Notes: generated from the sequence alone by a model not told the origin. A DNA stretch of 64,000 bases from Clostridiales bacterium (GCA_022800625.1 JAAWQR010000006.1:1-64000), one strand, 5' to 3'; positions 17,961-28,531 are shown, numbered from the stretch's first letter. Numbers and translations: made by a program.

Positions 17961-19232
17961 TTGGAGCGCTTTGAAGAGCTTTTAGAGATCAACCGATGTG
18001 CTGTGGAACGATTTGTCAGGTTTCGTATAGGCTCAAAGGTTGACGCTGACGATGTTTTGCAGGATGTATATATTGCGGCATACCGAAATTTTCATGGGTT
18101 GAAGAATGAAGATTGTTTCAAATCTTGGATAATAAGTATTGCAAGAAATAAATGCAATGATTATTATCGTAAAAAAGCATTGTTGATGGAAATTCCCCTC
18201 GAAGAAATATCAGAAAGGGAATTGTCTTACAGCAGACACGGTATTTCTGAAATATCCGTAGTAAAAGATACATTAGTATCGCTCAGAGATAGAGATAAGC
18301 AAATTCTTTATCTGTATTTTTGGAAAGAGCTGCCACAAGCAGAGATTGCAAAGTGTTTGAATGTCCCGCTCGGAACGGTTAAGAGCAGACTTCATACTGC
18401 AAAACAAAATTTTAAAAACAAATATCCGTATTTTAAGGATATGCCGAAAGGAGAAAATAAAATGAATAGAATGCCTGAATTTATACCAGAATATAAAATC
18501 GAGAAAACTGACAGAGCGCCGTTTTCGGTAAAATGGGAAGAACTTATGGGATGGTTTCTTGTTCCGAAGCTTGGCGAAAAACTTACATGGGGAATGTATG
18601 ATATTCCTTCTCGAAAGTGCAGCCGTGTGTTTGATATGAAAGTTACGGGCAAGGCGAAGGTACATGGTATTGAAGGTGTGGAGCTGACCGCGAAAGAAGC
18701 TTCTTATTCGGATAAAAATGACGTGATCGATCGCACTTTTGTCGCACAGCTCACAGATACTCACTGCCGTTATTTGGCAACACTCCGAAATGACGGAGAT
18801 GTGAGGAACTATATTACCTTCCTTGACGGAGAAGAATTTATTCCTAATTGGGGATTCGGTGAAAACAACTGCGGTAACGAAACAAACCTTTCACCAAAGG
18901 GAGATATAAGCAGAGAAGACAGTATTGTTACATCCGCTAATAAAGATTTTTTGCTTGATATTGTAGGCAGATATGAGCTGACAATTAACGGTAAAATATA
19001 TGATACAGTATGCGTAATGGATATAGAAACATACGACTGCGGCGTGGTTTCGGAACAGTTTTTGGACAAAAACGGCAAAACGATTCTTTGGCGCAGATTC
19101 AACCGCAATGATTGGGCAATAAACCGCTACAAAAAGAAATGGAGCGAGCTTCTTCCCGATAATGAGAGACTTACGGTAAACGGAAAAACCTTTGTACATT
19201 GGTACGATTGTATAACCGAATATGTGCTGTAA
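17961..19232 (+). CDS. ECF-type sigma-70 factor fused to a ~255-aa C-terminal domain of unknown function
   Basis: TTG start after GGGAGGTGAT; 'DADDVLQDVYIAAYRNF', 'LYFWKELPQAEIAKCLNVPLGTVKSRLHTAKQNFK' then 'MNRMPEFIPEYKIEKTDRAPFSVKWEELMGWF…'. Confidence 0.88.
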   Translation: MERFEELLEINRCAVERFVRFRIGSKVDADDVLQDVYIAAYRNFHGLKNEDCFKSWIISIARNKCNDYYRKKALLMEIPLEEISERELSYSRHGISEISVVKDTLVSLRDRDKQILYLYFWKELPQAEIAKCLNVPLGTVKSRLHTAKQNFKNKYPYFKDMPKGENKMNRMPEFIPEYKIEKTDRAPFSVKWEELMGWFLVPKLGEKLTWGMYDIPSRKCSRVFDMKVTGKAKVHGIEGVELTAKEASYSDKNDVIDRTFVAQLTDTHCRYLATLRNDGDVRNYITFLDGEEFIPNWGFGENNCGNETNLSPKGDISREDSIVTSANKDFLLDIVGRYELTINGKIYDTVCVMDIETYDCGVVSEQFLDKNGKTILWRRFNRNDWAINRYKKKWSELLPDNERLTVNGKTFVHWYDCITEYVL

Positions 19233-19236
19233 TAGA

Positions 19237-19265
19237 GAACAGGCAGGTGACAACCCTGCCTGTTC
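19237..19265. terminator. Bidirectional terminator between convergent genes
   Basis: GAACAGGCAGG…CCTGCCTGTTC. Confidence 0.75.
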
Positions 19266-19277
19266 TTTAGCTTATTA

Positions 19278-19877
19278 TCAGCCGCATGAGCCTTCAAAAG
19301 GAGATAGTTCAAGGCGCATAAAATATCCTCTGTCATGGTGGCAGACAGGACAGGAAGCGGGCGCTGCTTCGGCGCTCAGTATATGACCGCAGTTAAGGCA
19401 AATCCATGAAGTTTTAACGTCCGAGACAAACAGCTTGCCGCTTTCAAGAAAATCCGCAAATCTTCCGAAACGGTTTCCGTGAGTTTTTTCAATATCCGCA
19501 ATCATGCTGAATGACGCCGCCACCTGCGGAAATCCTTCCGCCTTTGCGGTTTCCGCAAACGCCTTATATACAGGATCATGCTCTTCATATTCATTATGCT
19601 GAGCCATTCGGAGAAGCTCTGCTGTTGTCGGCGCAATATCTATGGGGTATCCGCCGTCTATATGAATATTTTCTCCCGCAAGCTCCCTCAGGTGGTCGTA
19701 AAAAATCTCCGCGTGCTCCTTTTCCTGACCTGCCGTGTAGTTAAATATGCACTCTATCACATATAAATTTTCACGCCTTGCCTGAGAAGCGGCAAAAGTG
19801 TAGCGGTTTCTTGCCTGACTCTCTCCCGCAAATGCTCTCATAAGGTTATCTTTTGTTACGCTGTTTTTGAAATCCAT
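19278..19877 (-). CDS. Rubrerythrin-family protein (ferritin-like + rubredoxin domain)
   Basis: 'EKEHAEIFYDHL', C-terminal 'WICLNCGHILSAEAAPASCPVCHHDRGYF'. Confidence 0.93.
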   Translation of the reverse strand: MDFKNSVTKDNLMRAFAGESQARNRYTFAASQARRENLYVIECIFNYTAGQEKEHAEIFYDHLRELAGENIHIDGGYPIDIAPTTAELLRMAQHNEYEEHDPVYKAFAETAKAEGFPQVAASFSMIADIEKTHGNRFGRFADFLESGKLFVSDVKTSWICLNCGHILSAEAAPASCPVCHHDRGYFMRLELSPFEGSCG

Positions 19878-19902
19878 GATAAATATTCCTTTCTTTTTCG
19901 AT

Positions 19903-20937
19903 TTATTTTAAATATAGATGAGCGGGATGCGACAGATATTCTGCATACGGCAGCTTTTCCGACGTAATATATCCGGGCGGCGCAGATATTACATCGGGAA
20001 TACGGTTTACGATAGTAGCGCATGTGTGCTCTACAGTTGCCGGTTTTGAAACACTGAAAGATGTGTCGGGCTCGCCGGTAATTTTAAAATCACACATATC
20101 ACCCTCGCCTTTTTCGTAAACCTTGCCGATACAGCCTATTTCAAGCTCTGTTCCCTGATATGTCTGAGCCTTTACAAGAGCATTCATGCCTATACAGTCT
20201 CCCGCGGCAATTGATCTTCCGAGAGTTTCGGAATAAATATCATGATCCGCAGTGTACGGCAGGCATTCCTGAGTTATCGACTTAACTGTCCACCCCATTT
20301 TATTGCATAAGGCTTCGGTAGAGTTCCACACATAGCTCGGTTCAAGTATTTTGGGATGCGCTATCGTTTTTTCAAATTCTTCGGTGCTGAGTCCCGCGCC
20401 GTGAGCTTCTGCAAGTGCGATTCCGTAGTCCTCGACATTGTAGCTTACAGAACCTTCGATTCGGTCAATTTTCTGAATTCCTCCTGCAATACAGGAGATC
20501 ATATTTATCCAGAAAATGTCCTGCATTCCCGAGCCTGTAACAGTGCAGCAATTTTCTTTTGCCATTTTGTCAAGTCTGCTTGCATTTACGGGAGATGTAT
20601 TCCACGGGTAAATTGCCTCCTCGCAGGTTGTGATGACATTGATTCCGCGACTGACACAAGCTTCAATGTGCGGTTCCATCTCACTCATGAAGCTGAACAA
20701 AGTTAATACTGCGATATCGGGAGTTGTGGCATCGAGAATTCCTTCTGCATTTTTCGAGACTAAAATTCCTGTTTTGTATCCGAGATCTGCTATCTCGCCG
20801 ATGTCGTGGCCTACGAGATTATCGTCGTTGTCAATCGCGCCGACGATTTCAATTCCGTGCTCTATCATATACCTGATAAGATATCGGCTCATTTTTCCGC
20901 ATCCGTACTGCACGGCTCTTATTTTTTCATTTTTCAA
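19903..20937 (-). CDS. Dihydrodipicolinate reductase-like / 2,4-diaminopentanoate dehydrogenase-like oxidoreductase
   Basis: '[33 protein letters not shown]', '[13 protein letters not shown]'; start uncertain (TTG near 20937). Confidence 0.75.
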   Translation of the reverse strand: MKNEKIRAVQYGCGKMSRYLIRYMIEHGIEIVGAIDNDDNLVGHDIGEIADLGYKTGILVSKNAEGILDATTPDIAVLTLFSFMSEMEPHIEACVSRGINVITTCEEAIYPWNTSPVNASRLDKMAKENCCTVTGSGMQDIFWINMISCIAGGIQKIDRIEGSVSYNVEDYGIALAEAHGAGLSTEEFEKTIAHPKILEPSYVWNSTEALCNKMGWTVKSITQECLPYTADHDIYSETLGRSIAAGDCIGMNALVKAQTYQGTELEIGCIGKVYEKGEGDMCDFKITGEPDTSFSVSKPATVEHTCATIVNRIPDVISAPPGYITSEKLPYAEYLSHPAHLYLK

Positions 20938-21183
20938 AATGTTGCCTTCCTTTGCTGTAGATTTATTCGTGTATATTTTTGACTGATAATAAAAGATAAA
21001 TTCACCTATACACGATTTAATTAAAGTAACTGAATACCGAAAGCTGATTTTTAGCAATTAAAATAAACAAAATTTTAAAAGTCATTGACAATTTGATATT
21101 AAATAGTGTATAATTTAAATGATAAATCAGTTGGACGAATTTTATTTTCTTCGTTCAAAAAATAATTTTATTACACGAGGTAA

Positions 21184-22008
21184 TTGAAAATGAAAAGAAT
21201 CATCTCACTTGCGCTTGCAGGCGTACTTTCACTTGCGCTCTTTTCTTCATGCGGGCAGAAAGCTCCGACACTTGAGGAGTTAAACTCTGCTGTAAAGAAG
21301 ACAGAGGCTCTTGAAGGAACAGACACTGACGTAACGATGAATATGAAAATGAGCATATCAGGTATGACAATCGACAGTGATTTCAGCGGAAACGTTAAAG
21401 TTGCCAAAGAGGATGGCAAGCTTGTAAAATTTCTTTCAAACATTACGGCAACGATGGGCACAGAGTCAAGCACGACATCTATGTATTATGCTGACGGATA
21501 CACATATACCGATTATGCAGGAATGAAAACAAAAACGGAAACCTCTGAAATAGAAGCTCTTTCATCTGCTGCTGTTGAGATCCCGGATTTTGATTTGAAT
21601 GATGAGACAGTTACGGATTTTTCATCCGAAGCTGTTGACGGCGAATATAAGTGCACGGTTTCGTTGAATACTGATAAAATTAAAGATAAACTCGGTGAAC
21701 TGCTCGGAGAATATACAAATTCAGAAGCTGACAGTTCTGACAACTTAAATTTTTCATCAGCTTCCGGTTATTACATTATTGATAAAAACGGCTACTGCTC
21801 GGAATATAATTTTAAGTTTGATATGAAGATGAGTGATGAAAGCCTCGGAGAATATTCTGCAGCAATCGACATGACGGCTAAATACAACAATATAGGTGAG
21901 AAAGTTGAAATTACAGCTCCTGCTGACCTTGACGAGTACAGCGAAAATCCGTACGGAGACCTTGGTGACCTCGGAGATATGGGCGATCTTGGAGACTTTG
22001 ACGAATAA
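21184..22008 (+). CDS. Putative lipoprotein (DUF6612-like) with acidic Gly-Asp tail
   Basis: 'RIISLALAGVLSLALFSSCGQK' lipobox; C-term 'YGDLGDLGDMGDLGDFDE'. Confidence 0.8.
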   Translation: MKMKRIISLALAGVLSLALFSSCGQKAPTLEELNSAVKKTEALEGTDTDVTMNMKMSISGMTIDSDFSGNVKVAKEDGKLVKFLSNITATMGTESSTTSMYYADGYTYTDYAGMKTKTETSEIEALSSAAVEIPDFDLNDETVTDFSSEAVDGEYKCTVSLNTDKIKDKLGELLGEYTNSEADSSDNLNFSSASGYYIIDKNGYCSEYNFKFDMKMSDESLGEYSAAIDMTAKYNNIGEKVEITAPADLDEYSENPYGDLGDLGDMGDLGDFDE

Positions 22009-22293
22009 ATATATATCAATAAGAGAGACTGTTGCGTTTTTGTCGGCGGTCTCTTTTTTAACATCCGAAAAAGAGAAGCTGAAATGAATATAAGGTATAG
22101 CTCGTCTTTTCTTTCCGTAATATTTGAATACAATTCAGGTATGTAAAAAATCACATAATTTTATATTCTCCTATTGACAAAAAGACGAAGTTAGAGTATG
22201 CTAATCTATGTATAAAATCCAATATGCAAATTTGATCTTCTGATTTGCTTTGTACAGATAAACCACGCCGAAATCGGCGGATCGGAGAAACAA

Positions 22294-24645
22294 ATGACAC
22301 TGAAAGAGCTGAAAATAGGCCAGAGTGCGACGGTGCTTTCTGTTGGCGGTGAAGGAGCGCTCAGACAACATTTCCTTGATATGGGCGTTATTCCCGGAGT
22401 CGAGGTTACACTTGTAAAATATGCGCCGATGGGCGATCCTATGGAGCTTAAAATACACGGATATGAACTTACGCTTCGTTTGGCAGATGCAGAAAAAATC
22501 GAGATATTTAAATCGGACAGCAGCCAAAGCAATGCTGAAAAGAAAAATATCCGTATGCGAGAAACTCATGATCATCCGGGACTCGGAGAGGGAGGCAGAT
22601 ATCATGTTAAAGCTGACGAGCATCCCCTTCCTGCGGAAGAAAAACTCACATTCGCTCTTGCCGGAAATCAAAACTGCGGAAAAACCACGCTTTTTAATCA
22701 GCTTACAGGCGCAAATCAGCATGTAGGAAATTTTCCCGGGGTAACAGTTGACAGAAAAAGCGGCAAAATAAAGGAGCACGATAATACGGAGATCACCGAT
22801 CTGCCGGGAATTTATTCAATGTCGCCTTACAGCAACGAAGAAATCGTCACAAGACAATTTATTATTGATGAAAAGCCTAAAGGAATCATAAACATTGTCG
22901 ACGCTACCAATATTGAGAGAAATCTTTATCTTACAATGCAGTTGATGGAACTTGATATACCCATGGTGCTTGCGCTGAACATGATGGATGAGGTACGCGG
23001 AAACGGCGGTACAATACTTATAAACGAAATGGAAGAAGCGCTCGGAATTCCCGTAGTTCCGATATCCGCATCAAAAAATGAAGGTGTGCGCGAACTTGTA
23101 GATCATGCGATTCATGTAGCTCAGTATCAGGAACGTCCCGGAAGGAGTGATTTTTGCGGCAGCAGTGATCACGGCGGAGCTGTACATAGGTGTCTGCACG
23201 GAATTATGCACCTCATTGAGGATCATGCGCGGAACGCCGGAATTCCTCTTAGATTTGCGGCAACAAAGCTTGTTGAAGGCGACAAAATGATATTTGACGC
23301 GTTAAATTTGTCTCAAAATGAACTCGATATGATAGAGCACATCATATCTCAGATGGAAAATGAACGCGGACTTGACCGCGCAGCCGCCATTGCTGATATG
23401 AGATTTTCATTTATCATGAAGCTTTGCGACAATATGGTTGTAAAACCGAGCGAAAGCCGCGAGCACAAAAGAAGCCGAATGATCGATAAGTTGCTTACGG
23501 GAAAATATACAGCTATACCGTCGTTTATTTGCATAATGGCGCTTATCTTTTGGCTGACATTTAATGTAATAGGAGCATGGCTTCAAGGCTTATTGGAAAT
23601 GGGAATTGGCAGCTTGAGCCAAATCGTAGAATCATCTCTTGAAGCATGGAATGTAAATACTGTTCTTTGCTCTTTGATTGTGGACGGAATATTCGGCGGA
23701 GTCGGAAGCATACTCAGCTTTATTCCGATCATTATTATCCTGTTCCTCTTTTTATCGTTGCTTGAGGACAGCGGATATATGGCAAGAGTCGCATTTGTCA
23801 CCGATAAGCTGCTGAGAAAAATCGGATTGTCGGGAAGAAGCATAGTGCCTATGCTCATAGGATTCGGATGTACGGTACCGGGAATCATGGCAAGCCGTAC
23901 ACTTCCCTCAGAGAGAGACCGTAAAATGACGATAATGCTGACTCCGTTTATGAGCTGTACTGCTAAGCTTCCGATATACGGTTTTTTCACGGCAGCGTTT
24001 TTTCCGAAATACAGCGGACTGATAATGGTAGGAATATATTTTACAGGCATAGCCGTCGGAATAATTACGGCGCTTATATCCAAGAGAACCGCATTTCGCG
24101 GTGAAGCTGTTCCGTTTGTAATGGAGCTTCCCAACTACAGGATGCCAGGAATTAAAAATGTAGTACACTTGCTTTGGGACAAAGCCAAAGATTTTTTGGA
24201 GAGAGCGTTTACCGTTATATTTATAGCATCAATCGTTGTGTGGTTCTTACAAACTTTTGATTTCAGGCTTAATATTGTAAGCGACTCAAGTGATAGCATT
24301 CTTGCAAAAATCGCAGGATTTATCTCACCAATCTTTGCTCCGCTCGGTTTTGGAGACTGGCGAATATCAACAGCGCTTATCGCGGGATTTATGGCGAAGG
24401 AAAGTGTTGTTTCTACTTTGACTGTGCTTGTGGGCGCATCCGGAATTACTTATTTACTTGCTCCTTCTGCTGCGGTATCTCTTCTTATTTTCTGCCTGCT
24501 GTATACACCGTGTATTGCTGCAATAGCCGCAGTAAAACGTGAGCTTGGCGGTAAGTGGGCGGTATCGGTTGTTGTCTTGCAGTGTGCGATTGCATGGATT
24601 TGTGCATTTGCAGTGCGTACAGTATGTGTATTGGTCGGAATATAA
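22294..24645 (+). CDS. feoB: FeoA-FeoB fusion, ferrous iron transporter
   Basis: N-terminal FeoA SH3-like domain (MTLKELKIGQSATVLSV…MGVIPGVEVTLVKYAPMGDPMELKIHGYELTLR) followed by FeoB G domain 'GNQNCGKTTLFNQLTGANQHVGNFPGVTV' and Gate domains. Confidence 0.96.
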   Translation: MTLKELKIGQSATVLSVGGEGALRQHFLDMGVIPGVEVTLVKYAPMGDPMELKIHGYELTLRLADAEKIEIFKSDSSQSNAEKKNIRMRETHDHPGLGEGGRYHVKADEHPLPAEEKLTFALAGNQNCGKTTLFNQLTGANQHVGNFPGVTVDRKSGKIKEHDNTEITDLPGIYSMSPYSNEEIVTRQFIIDEKPKGIINIVDATNIERNLYLTMQLMELDIPMVLALNMMDEVRGNGGTILINEMEEALGIPVVPISASKNEGVRELVDHAIHVAQYQERPGRSDFCGSSDHGGAVHRCLHGIMHLIEDHARNAGIPLRFAATKLVEGDKMIFDALNLSQNELDMIEHIISQMENERGLDRAAAIADMRFSFIMKLCDNMVVKPSESREHKRSRMIDKLLTGKYTAIPSFICIMALIFWLTFNVIGAWLQGLLEMGIGSLSQIVESSLEAWNVNTVLCSLIVDGIFGGVGSILSFIPIIIILFLFLSLLEDSGYMARVAFVTDKLLRKIGLSGRSIVPMLIGFGCTVPGIMASRTLPSERDRKMTIMLTPFMSCTAKLPIYGFFTAAFFPKYSGLIMVGIYFTGIAVGIITALISKRTAFRGEAVPFVMELPNYRMPGIKNVVHLLWDKAKDFLERAFTVIFIASIVVWFLQTFDFRLNIVSDSSDSILAKIAGFISPIFAPLGFGDWRISTALIAGFMAKESVVSTLTVLVGASGITYLLAPSAAVSLLIFCLLYTPCIAAIAAVKRELGGKWAVSVVVLQCAIAWICAFAVRTVCVLVGI

Positions 24646-24766
24646 TTAGATAAAGCGGGAAAATACGGATATGTTTTTACAGATTCGTATTTTTCACGCA
24701 AATAAATTTCGTGAAGTATATTGAAATTCCGATAGATTTGTGATATAATAAAAAAACAACATGTAC

Positions 24767-24840
24767 GGAGGCATAGCTCAGTTGGTTAGAGTGCTTGCTT
24801 GACATGCAAGAGGTCGCTGGTTCGAACCCAGCTGTCTCCA
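24767..24840 (+). tRNA. tRNA-Val (anticodon GAC)
   Basis: Cloverleaf GGAGGCA TA GCTC…CTTGC TTGACAT GCAAG AGGTC GCTGG TTCGAAC CCAGC TGTCTCC A; CCA not encoded. Confidence 0.95.
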
Positions 24841-24841
24841 T

Positions 24842-24898
24842 AACAAAAAAAGTCTTGAAATCCCTTATATATTAAAGTGTTTTCAAGACTTTTTGTTA
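24842..24898. terminator. Terminator after tRNA-Val
   Basis: AACAAAAAAAGTCTTGAAA … TTTCAAGACTTTTTGTT. Confidence 0.8.
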
Positions 24899-25188
24899 TA
24901 TTAAAATAATTGCGATCAGCGTCAAATAAAGATATATTATTGATTCTGTTGAATTTTATTATAAATTTCTATGTATACTGATAATAAAAAATACTATTTA
25001 CTGAAACGGAGTTTTATGATATACTATTACTGGAAATAAATATTCGTATTCGGCTCAAATAAATAGAGTACCGGATTCCGAAGACTGTGTGGGCGACATT
25101 CTCCTCGTGGGAGAATGTGGCTTCTGTACTCGCAATACAAGCCGCAAAGTTAAATTTGCGGCTTATTGATTTAAAAAGGAGTATTTTT

Positions 25189-25713
25189 ATGGTATCAGGT
25201 AAACCTACTGTACGGCAAATTGCATGGATTTCTATTATACCTCAGATGTTGTTTATGGCTTTTTTAGGTGTTGTTTATTTTACTTTTATAGAATCTAAAT
25301 TTCTTGCAGCTTATCTTACATGCCTTACATATTTGATTGTTTCTTTTACATTAAGATTATCCTTGACACATAATCATAGGAAGGGAATGATTTTAATAAG
25401 AGACGATAAATACGAGTTGGCTATAGACGAGTTTCAAAAAAGCTATTCATTTTTTTCAAAGCATGCTTGGATTGACAGATATCGGTTTATTACCATGCTT
25501 TCAAGCAGCAAAATTTCATACAGTGAGATGGCGCTTGTGAATATAGCATTTTGCTATTCTCAGATAGGAGACGGTAGAAAAACAAAAGATTATTACTTAA
25601 AAGCTTTAGATCAGTTTCCTAACAGCGAGATAGTTAAGACTTTTTTAAAAACTATTGAATCTATCGAGAATTCTATTAAAGTAGATAACATATCAAATCA
25701 AACTAAAATATGA
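25189..25713 (+). CDS. Two-TM protein with TPR-like C-terminal region
   Basis: 'IAWISIIPQMLFMAFLGVVYFTF', 'MALVNIAFCYSQIGDGRKTKDYYLKALDQFPNSEIV'; start placed after AAGGAG. Confidence 0.65.
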   Translation: MVSGKPTVRQIAWISIIPQMLFMAFLGVVYFTFIESKFLAAYLTCLTYLIVSFTLRLSLTHNHRKGMILIRDDKYELAIDEFQKSYSFFSKHAWIDRYRFITMLSSSKISYSEMALVNIAFCYSQIGDGRKTKDYYLKALDQFPNSEIVKTFLKTIESIENSIKVDNISNQTKI

Positions 25714-25730
25714 GCAAAGAAGGTTTACAG

Positions 25731-26504
25731 ATGTATTTTACAAAATTCACGGAAGAACCGATAAAAATATACGGACTTAAAGTCATAGATCCCCAAAATA
25801 GCATTTATCAGAGACTTCCTGACAGCAAATCCTCACTCGTCAGCGCAGATGTCTGCGGACGCGCAAGAACATGTATGGGAGGTCGAATCAGATTTAGAAC
25901 CGATTCAAAGGAGCTTGTTGTCAGAACTTCTGTTCATCAGGATTTACCCGACAAGTGCATATCGATTGCAGGGTCTGTCGGATTAGATGTATTTGATGGT
26001 TCGCTTGAAAGTATACGCTACCTCGGCTGCGCTGCTCCCGAAAATTACAATACATGTGAATTTGAGTATGGCTTTTCGGGAAGTGCAAAAGGGGAACTTC
26101 CGATGGCAGATATTATCAGCGAGGATAATTTCAGAATAATAATCATGGACTACGACTTTAATGCTCCGAATCCTGAATTTCTTCGTGAAACACATGAACC
26201 GTTTTTTCTCAGACTTCGTGAGAAAAATGCGAATACTCCTATAGTGCTGATGAGCCGTCCCTGTTATGACTCAAATATTCCCGACAGCATAGCGAGACGT
26301 GAGGTCGTAAGAGAAACATTTGTAAGAGCACGTGCAAGAGGGGATAAGAATACGTACTTTATCGACGGGGAGCTTATGTTCGGTGAAATAGACCGAGAGT
26401 GCTGCTGCGTTGATGAGGTTCACCCGACGGATCTCGGACACATGCGAATTGCGGAATATATTTATCCAACGCTGAAAAGACTTCTCGATAACGGAATTAA
26501 ATAA
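25731..26504 (+). CDS. SGNH/GDSL-type hydrolase family protein with apparent internal deletion
   Basis: 'YGFSGSAKGELPMADII', 'DYDFNAPNPEFLRETHEPFFLRLREKN', 'VDEVHPTDLGHMRIAEYIYP'; no GSS/GDS block-I serine found. Confidence 0.8.
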   Translation: MYFTKFTEEPIKIYGLKVIDPQNSIYQRLPDSKSSLVSADVCGRARTCMGGRIRFRTDSKELVVRTSVHQDLPDKCISIAGSVGLDVFDGSLESIRYLGCAAPENYNTCEFEYGFSGSAKGELPMADIISEDNFRIIIMDYDFNAPNPEFLRETHEPFFLRLREKNANTPIVLMSRPCYDSNIPDSIARREVVRETFVRARARGDKNTYFIDGELMFGEIDRECCCVDEVHPTDLGHMRIAEYIYPTLKRLLDNGIK

Positions 26505-26618
26505 ACATAATATGGGGGCAGCAGATCAGATGAATCTTTTGCAATGACCTGCTGTTTTGCTGTAACTGCACGCATAAGAGTTAAATCAGAAATTATCTTG
26601 ACTTCTTTGAAAAAAGTA

Positions 26619-26647
26619 TTGCCACAACAAGAAATCTGTGGTATAAT
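26619..26647 (+). promoter_or_regulatory. Sigma-A promoter upstream of rpsB-tsf
   Basis: TTGCCA - 17 bp - TATAAT. Confidence 0.75.
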
Positions 26648-26770
26648 GGTAAAGCATGCAAAAATGCAGTAATATTTTTATCACACACACAGCAGAAAGC
26701 TTTCTGTCGGTGCCGTTTATTCGGTCACAGAAAAAATGCTGTGGTGGAAAAACCGAAGGAGGACATAAAA

Positions 26771-27511
26771 ATGTCTATTGTATCAATCAAACAGCTTCTT
26801 GAAGCAGGTGTTCATTTCGGACATCATACAAGACGCTGGAACCCGAAAATGGCTGAGTACATCTTTACAGAGCGTAACGGTCTCTACATTATCGATCTTC
26901 AGAAGACTATCAAAAAGTTTGAAGAAGCTTACAATTTTGTACGCGACACTGCTGCTGACGGCGGAAAGATTCTTTTCGTAGGTGCAAAGAAGCAGGCTGC
27001 TGATGCTATCCGTGAGGAAGCTGAAAGATGCGGTATGTACTATGTAAATGTAAGATGGCTCGGCGGTATGCTTACAAACTACAAGACCATTAAAATGTCT
27101 ATTGACAGACTCCGTAAGCTTGAAAAGATGCAGGAGGACGGCACTTTTGATATGCTTCCTAAAAAGGAAGTTGCAGCTCTCCAGAAGGAGATGTTCAATC
27201 TTGAGCGCAATCTCGGTGGTATCAAGGAAATGGGCGGACTTCCGTCTGCTATCTTTATAGTTGATCCCCGCAAGGAACACAACGCAGTTCTTGAGGCTAA
27301 GAAACTCGGTATCCCGGTAATCGCTATCGTTGATACCAACTGCGATCCCGATGATGCTGATTATGTAATCCCCGGAAATGACGACGCTATCCGCGCTATC
27401 CGTCTCTATGCATCAGTTCTTGCAGACGCAGTTCTCGAGAGCCGTCAGGGCGAGCAGATGGAAGAGGCTGAGGCAGCAGAGGCAGAAGCTGAAGCTGAGG
27501 ACGCTGAGTAA
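26771..27511 (+). CDS. rpsB: 30S ribosomal protein S2
   Basis: '[46 protein letters not shown]'; GGAGG RBS. Confidence 0.99.
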   Translation: MSIVSIKQLLEAGVHFGHHTRRWNPKMAEYIFTERNGLYIIDLQKTIKKFEEAYNFVRDTAADGGKILFVGAKKQAADAIREEAERCGMYYVNVRWLGGMLTNYKTIKMSIDRLRKLEKMQEDGTFDMLPKKEVAALQKEMFNLERNLGGIKEMGGLPSAIFIVDPRKEHNAVLEAKKLGIPVIAIVDTNCDPDDADYVIPGNDDAIRAIRLYASVLADAVLESRQGEQMEEAEAAEAEAEAEDAE

Positions 27512-27595
27512 TCCGGTATTCCGAGTTAAACGGAAGCGCACGTCAGAAGAAATCGGGCGGCGGTAAACTAATAAAGAAAGGTATGGTAAATATAG

Positions 27596-28531
27596 ATGGC
27601 TATTACAGCTAAAATGGTATCCGATCTCAGAGCAAAGACCGGATGCGGTATGATGGAATGCAAGAAGGCTCTCACAGAGGCGAACGGTGACTTTGACGAA
27701 GCAGTAAAGGTTCTCAGAGAAAGAGGACTTGCTGTTGCAGGCAAAAAGGCTGAAAGAATCGCAGCTGAGGGTGTAGTTGATATTATGGTAAGCGACGACG
27801 GTAAGACTGCGGCAATGATCGAGGTCAATGCCGAGACAGACTTCGTTGCAAAGAACGAGTCCTTTAAGGAGTTCGTTCGCGGAATTCTCAAGACTATCCT
27901 TGACAAGAAGCCTGCGAACATTGAAGAGCTTCTTCCTCTTCAGTACCTTGACACAGACTTCACAGTTGAAGGCAAGGTTAAGGACATGATCTTCACTATC
28001 GGTGAGAACATGAATATCCGCCGTTTTGTTATCGTTGAGGGTACATTCTCAACATACATTCACGGTAAGGGTTCAACAGGCGTTATCATCGGCTTTGATG
28101 CTGATGAGGCTGCAACCAGCAATGCAGGCTTTGCTGATTTTGCAAAGAATGTTGCTCTTCAGGTTGCTGCAATGCCCGTTCTTTATCTCAATAAGGAATC
28201 TGTTCCCGAGAAGGATATCGCTGAGGAGAAAGAAATCCTTATGACTCAGATCAAGAACGATCCTGCAAATGCTAAGAAGCCTGAGCAGATCATTGAGAAG
28301 ATGGTTACAGGCAGAATCAACAAGTTCTATGAGAAGAACTGTCTCACAGAGCAGGCTTACGTAAAGGATGATTCAATGACAGTAGGCAAGTATGTTGAAG
28401 CTGCTGCTAAAGAATTCGGCGGTAAGATCGCTCTTAACGGTTTCTGGTGCTTTGAGAAGGGCGAAGGTCTTGAGAAGCGCGAGGATGACTTTGCAGGTGA
28501 GATCGCAAGACTCACAGGTAAGGCTGAGTAA
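27596..28531 (+). CDS. tsf: Elongation factor Ts
   Basis: 'MAITAKMVSDLRAKTGCGMMECKKALTEANGDFDEAVKVLRERG'. Confidence 0.99.
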   Translation: MAITAKMVSDLRAKTGCGMMECKKALTEANGDFDEAVKVLRERGLAVAGKKAERIAAEGVVDIMVSDDGKTAAMIEVNAETDFVAKNESFKEFVRGILKTILDKKPANIEELLPLQYLDTDFTVEGKVKDMIFTIGENMNIRRFVIVEGTFSTYIHGKGSTGVIIGFDADEAATSNAGFADFAKNVALQVAAMPVLYLNKESVPEKDIAEEKEILMTQIKNDPANAKKPEQIIEKMVTGRINKFYEKNCLTEQAYVKDDSMTVGKYVEAAAKEFGGKIALNGFWCFEKGEGLEKREDDFAGEIARLTGKAE

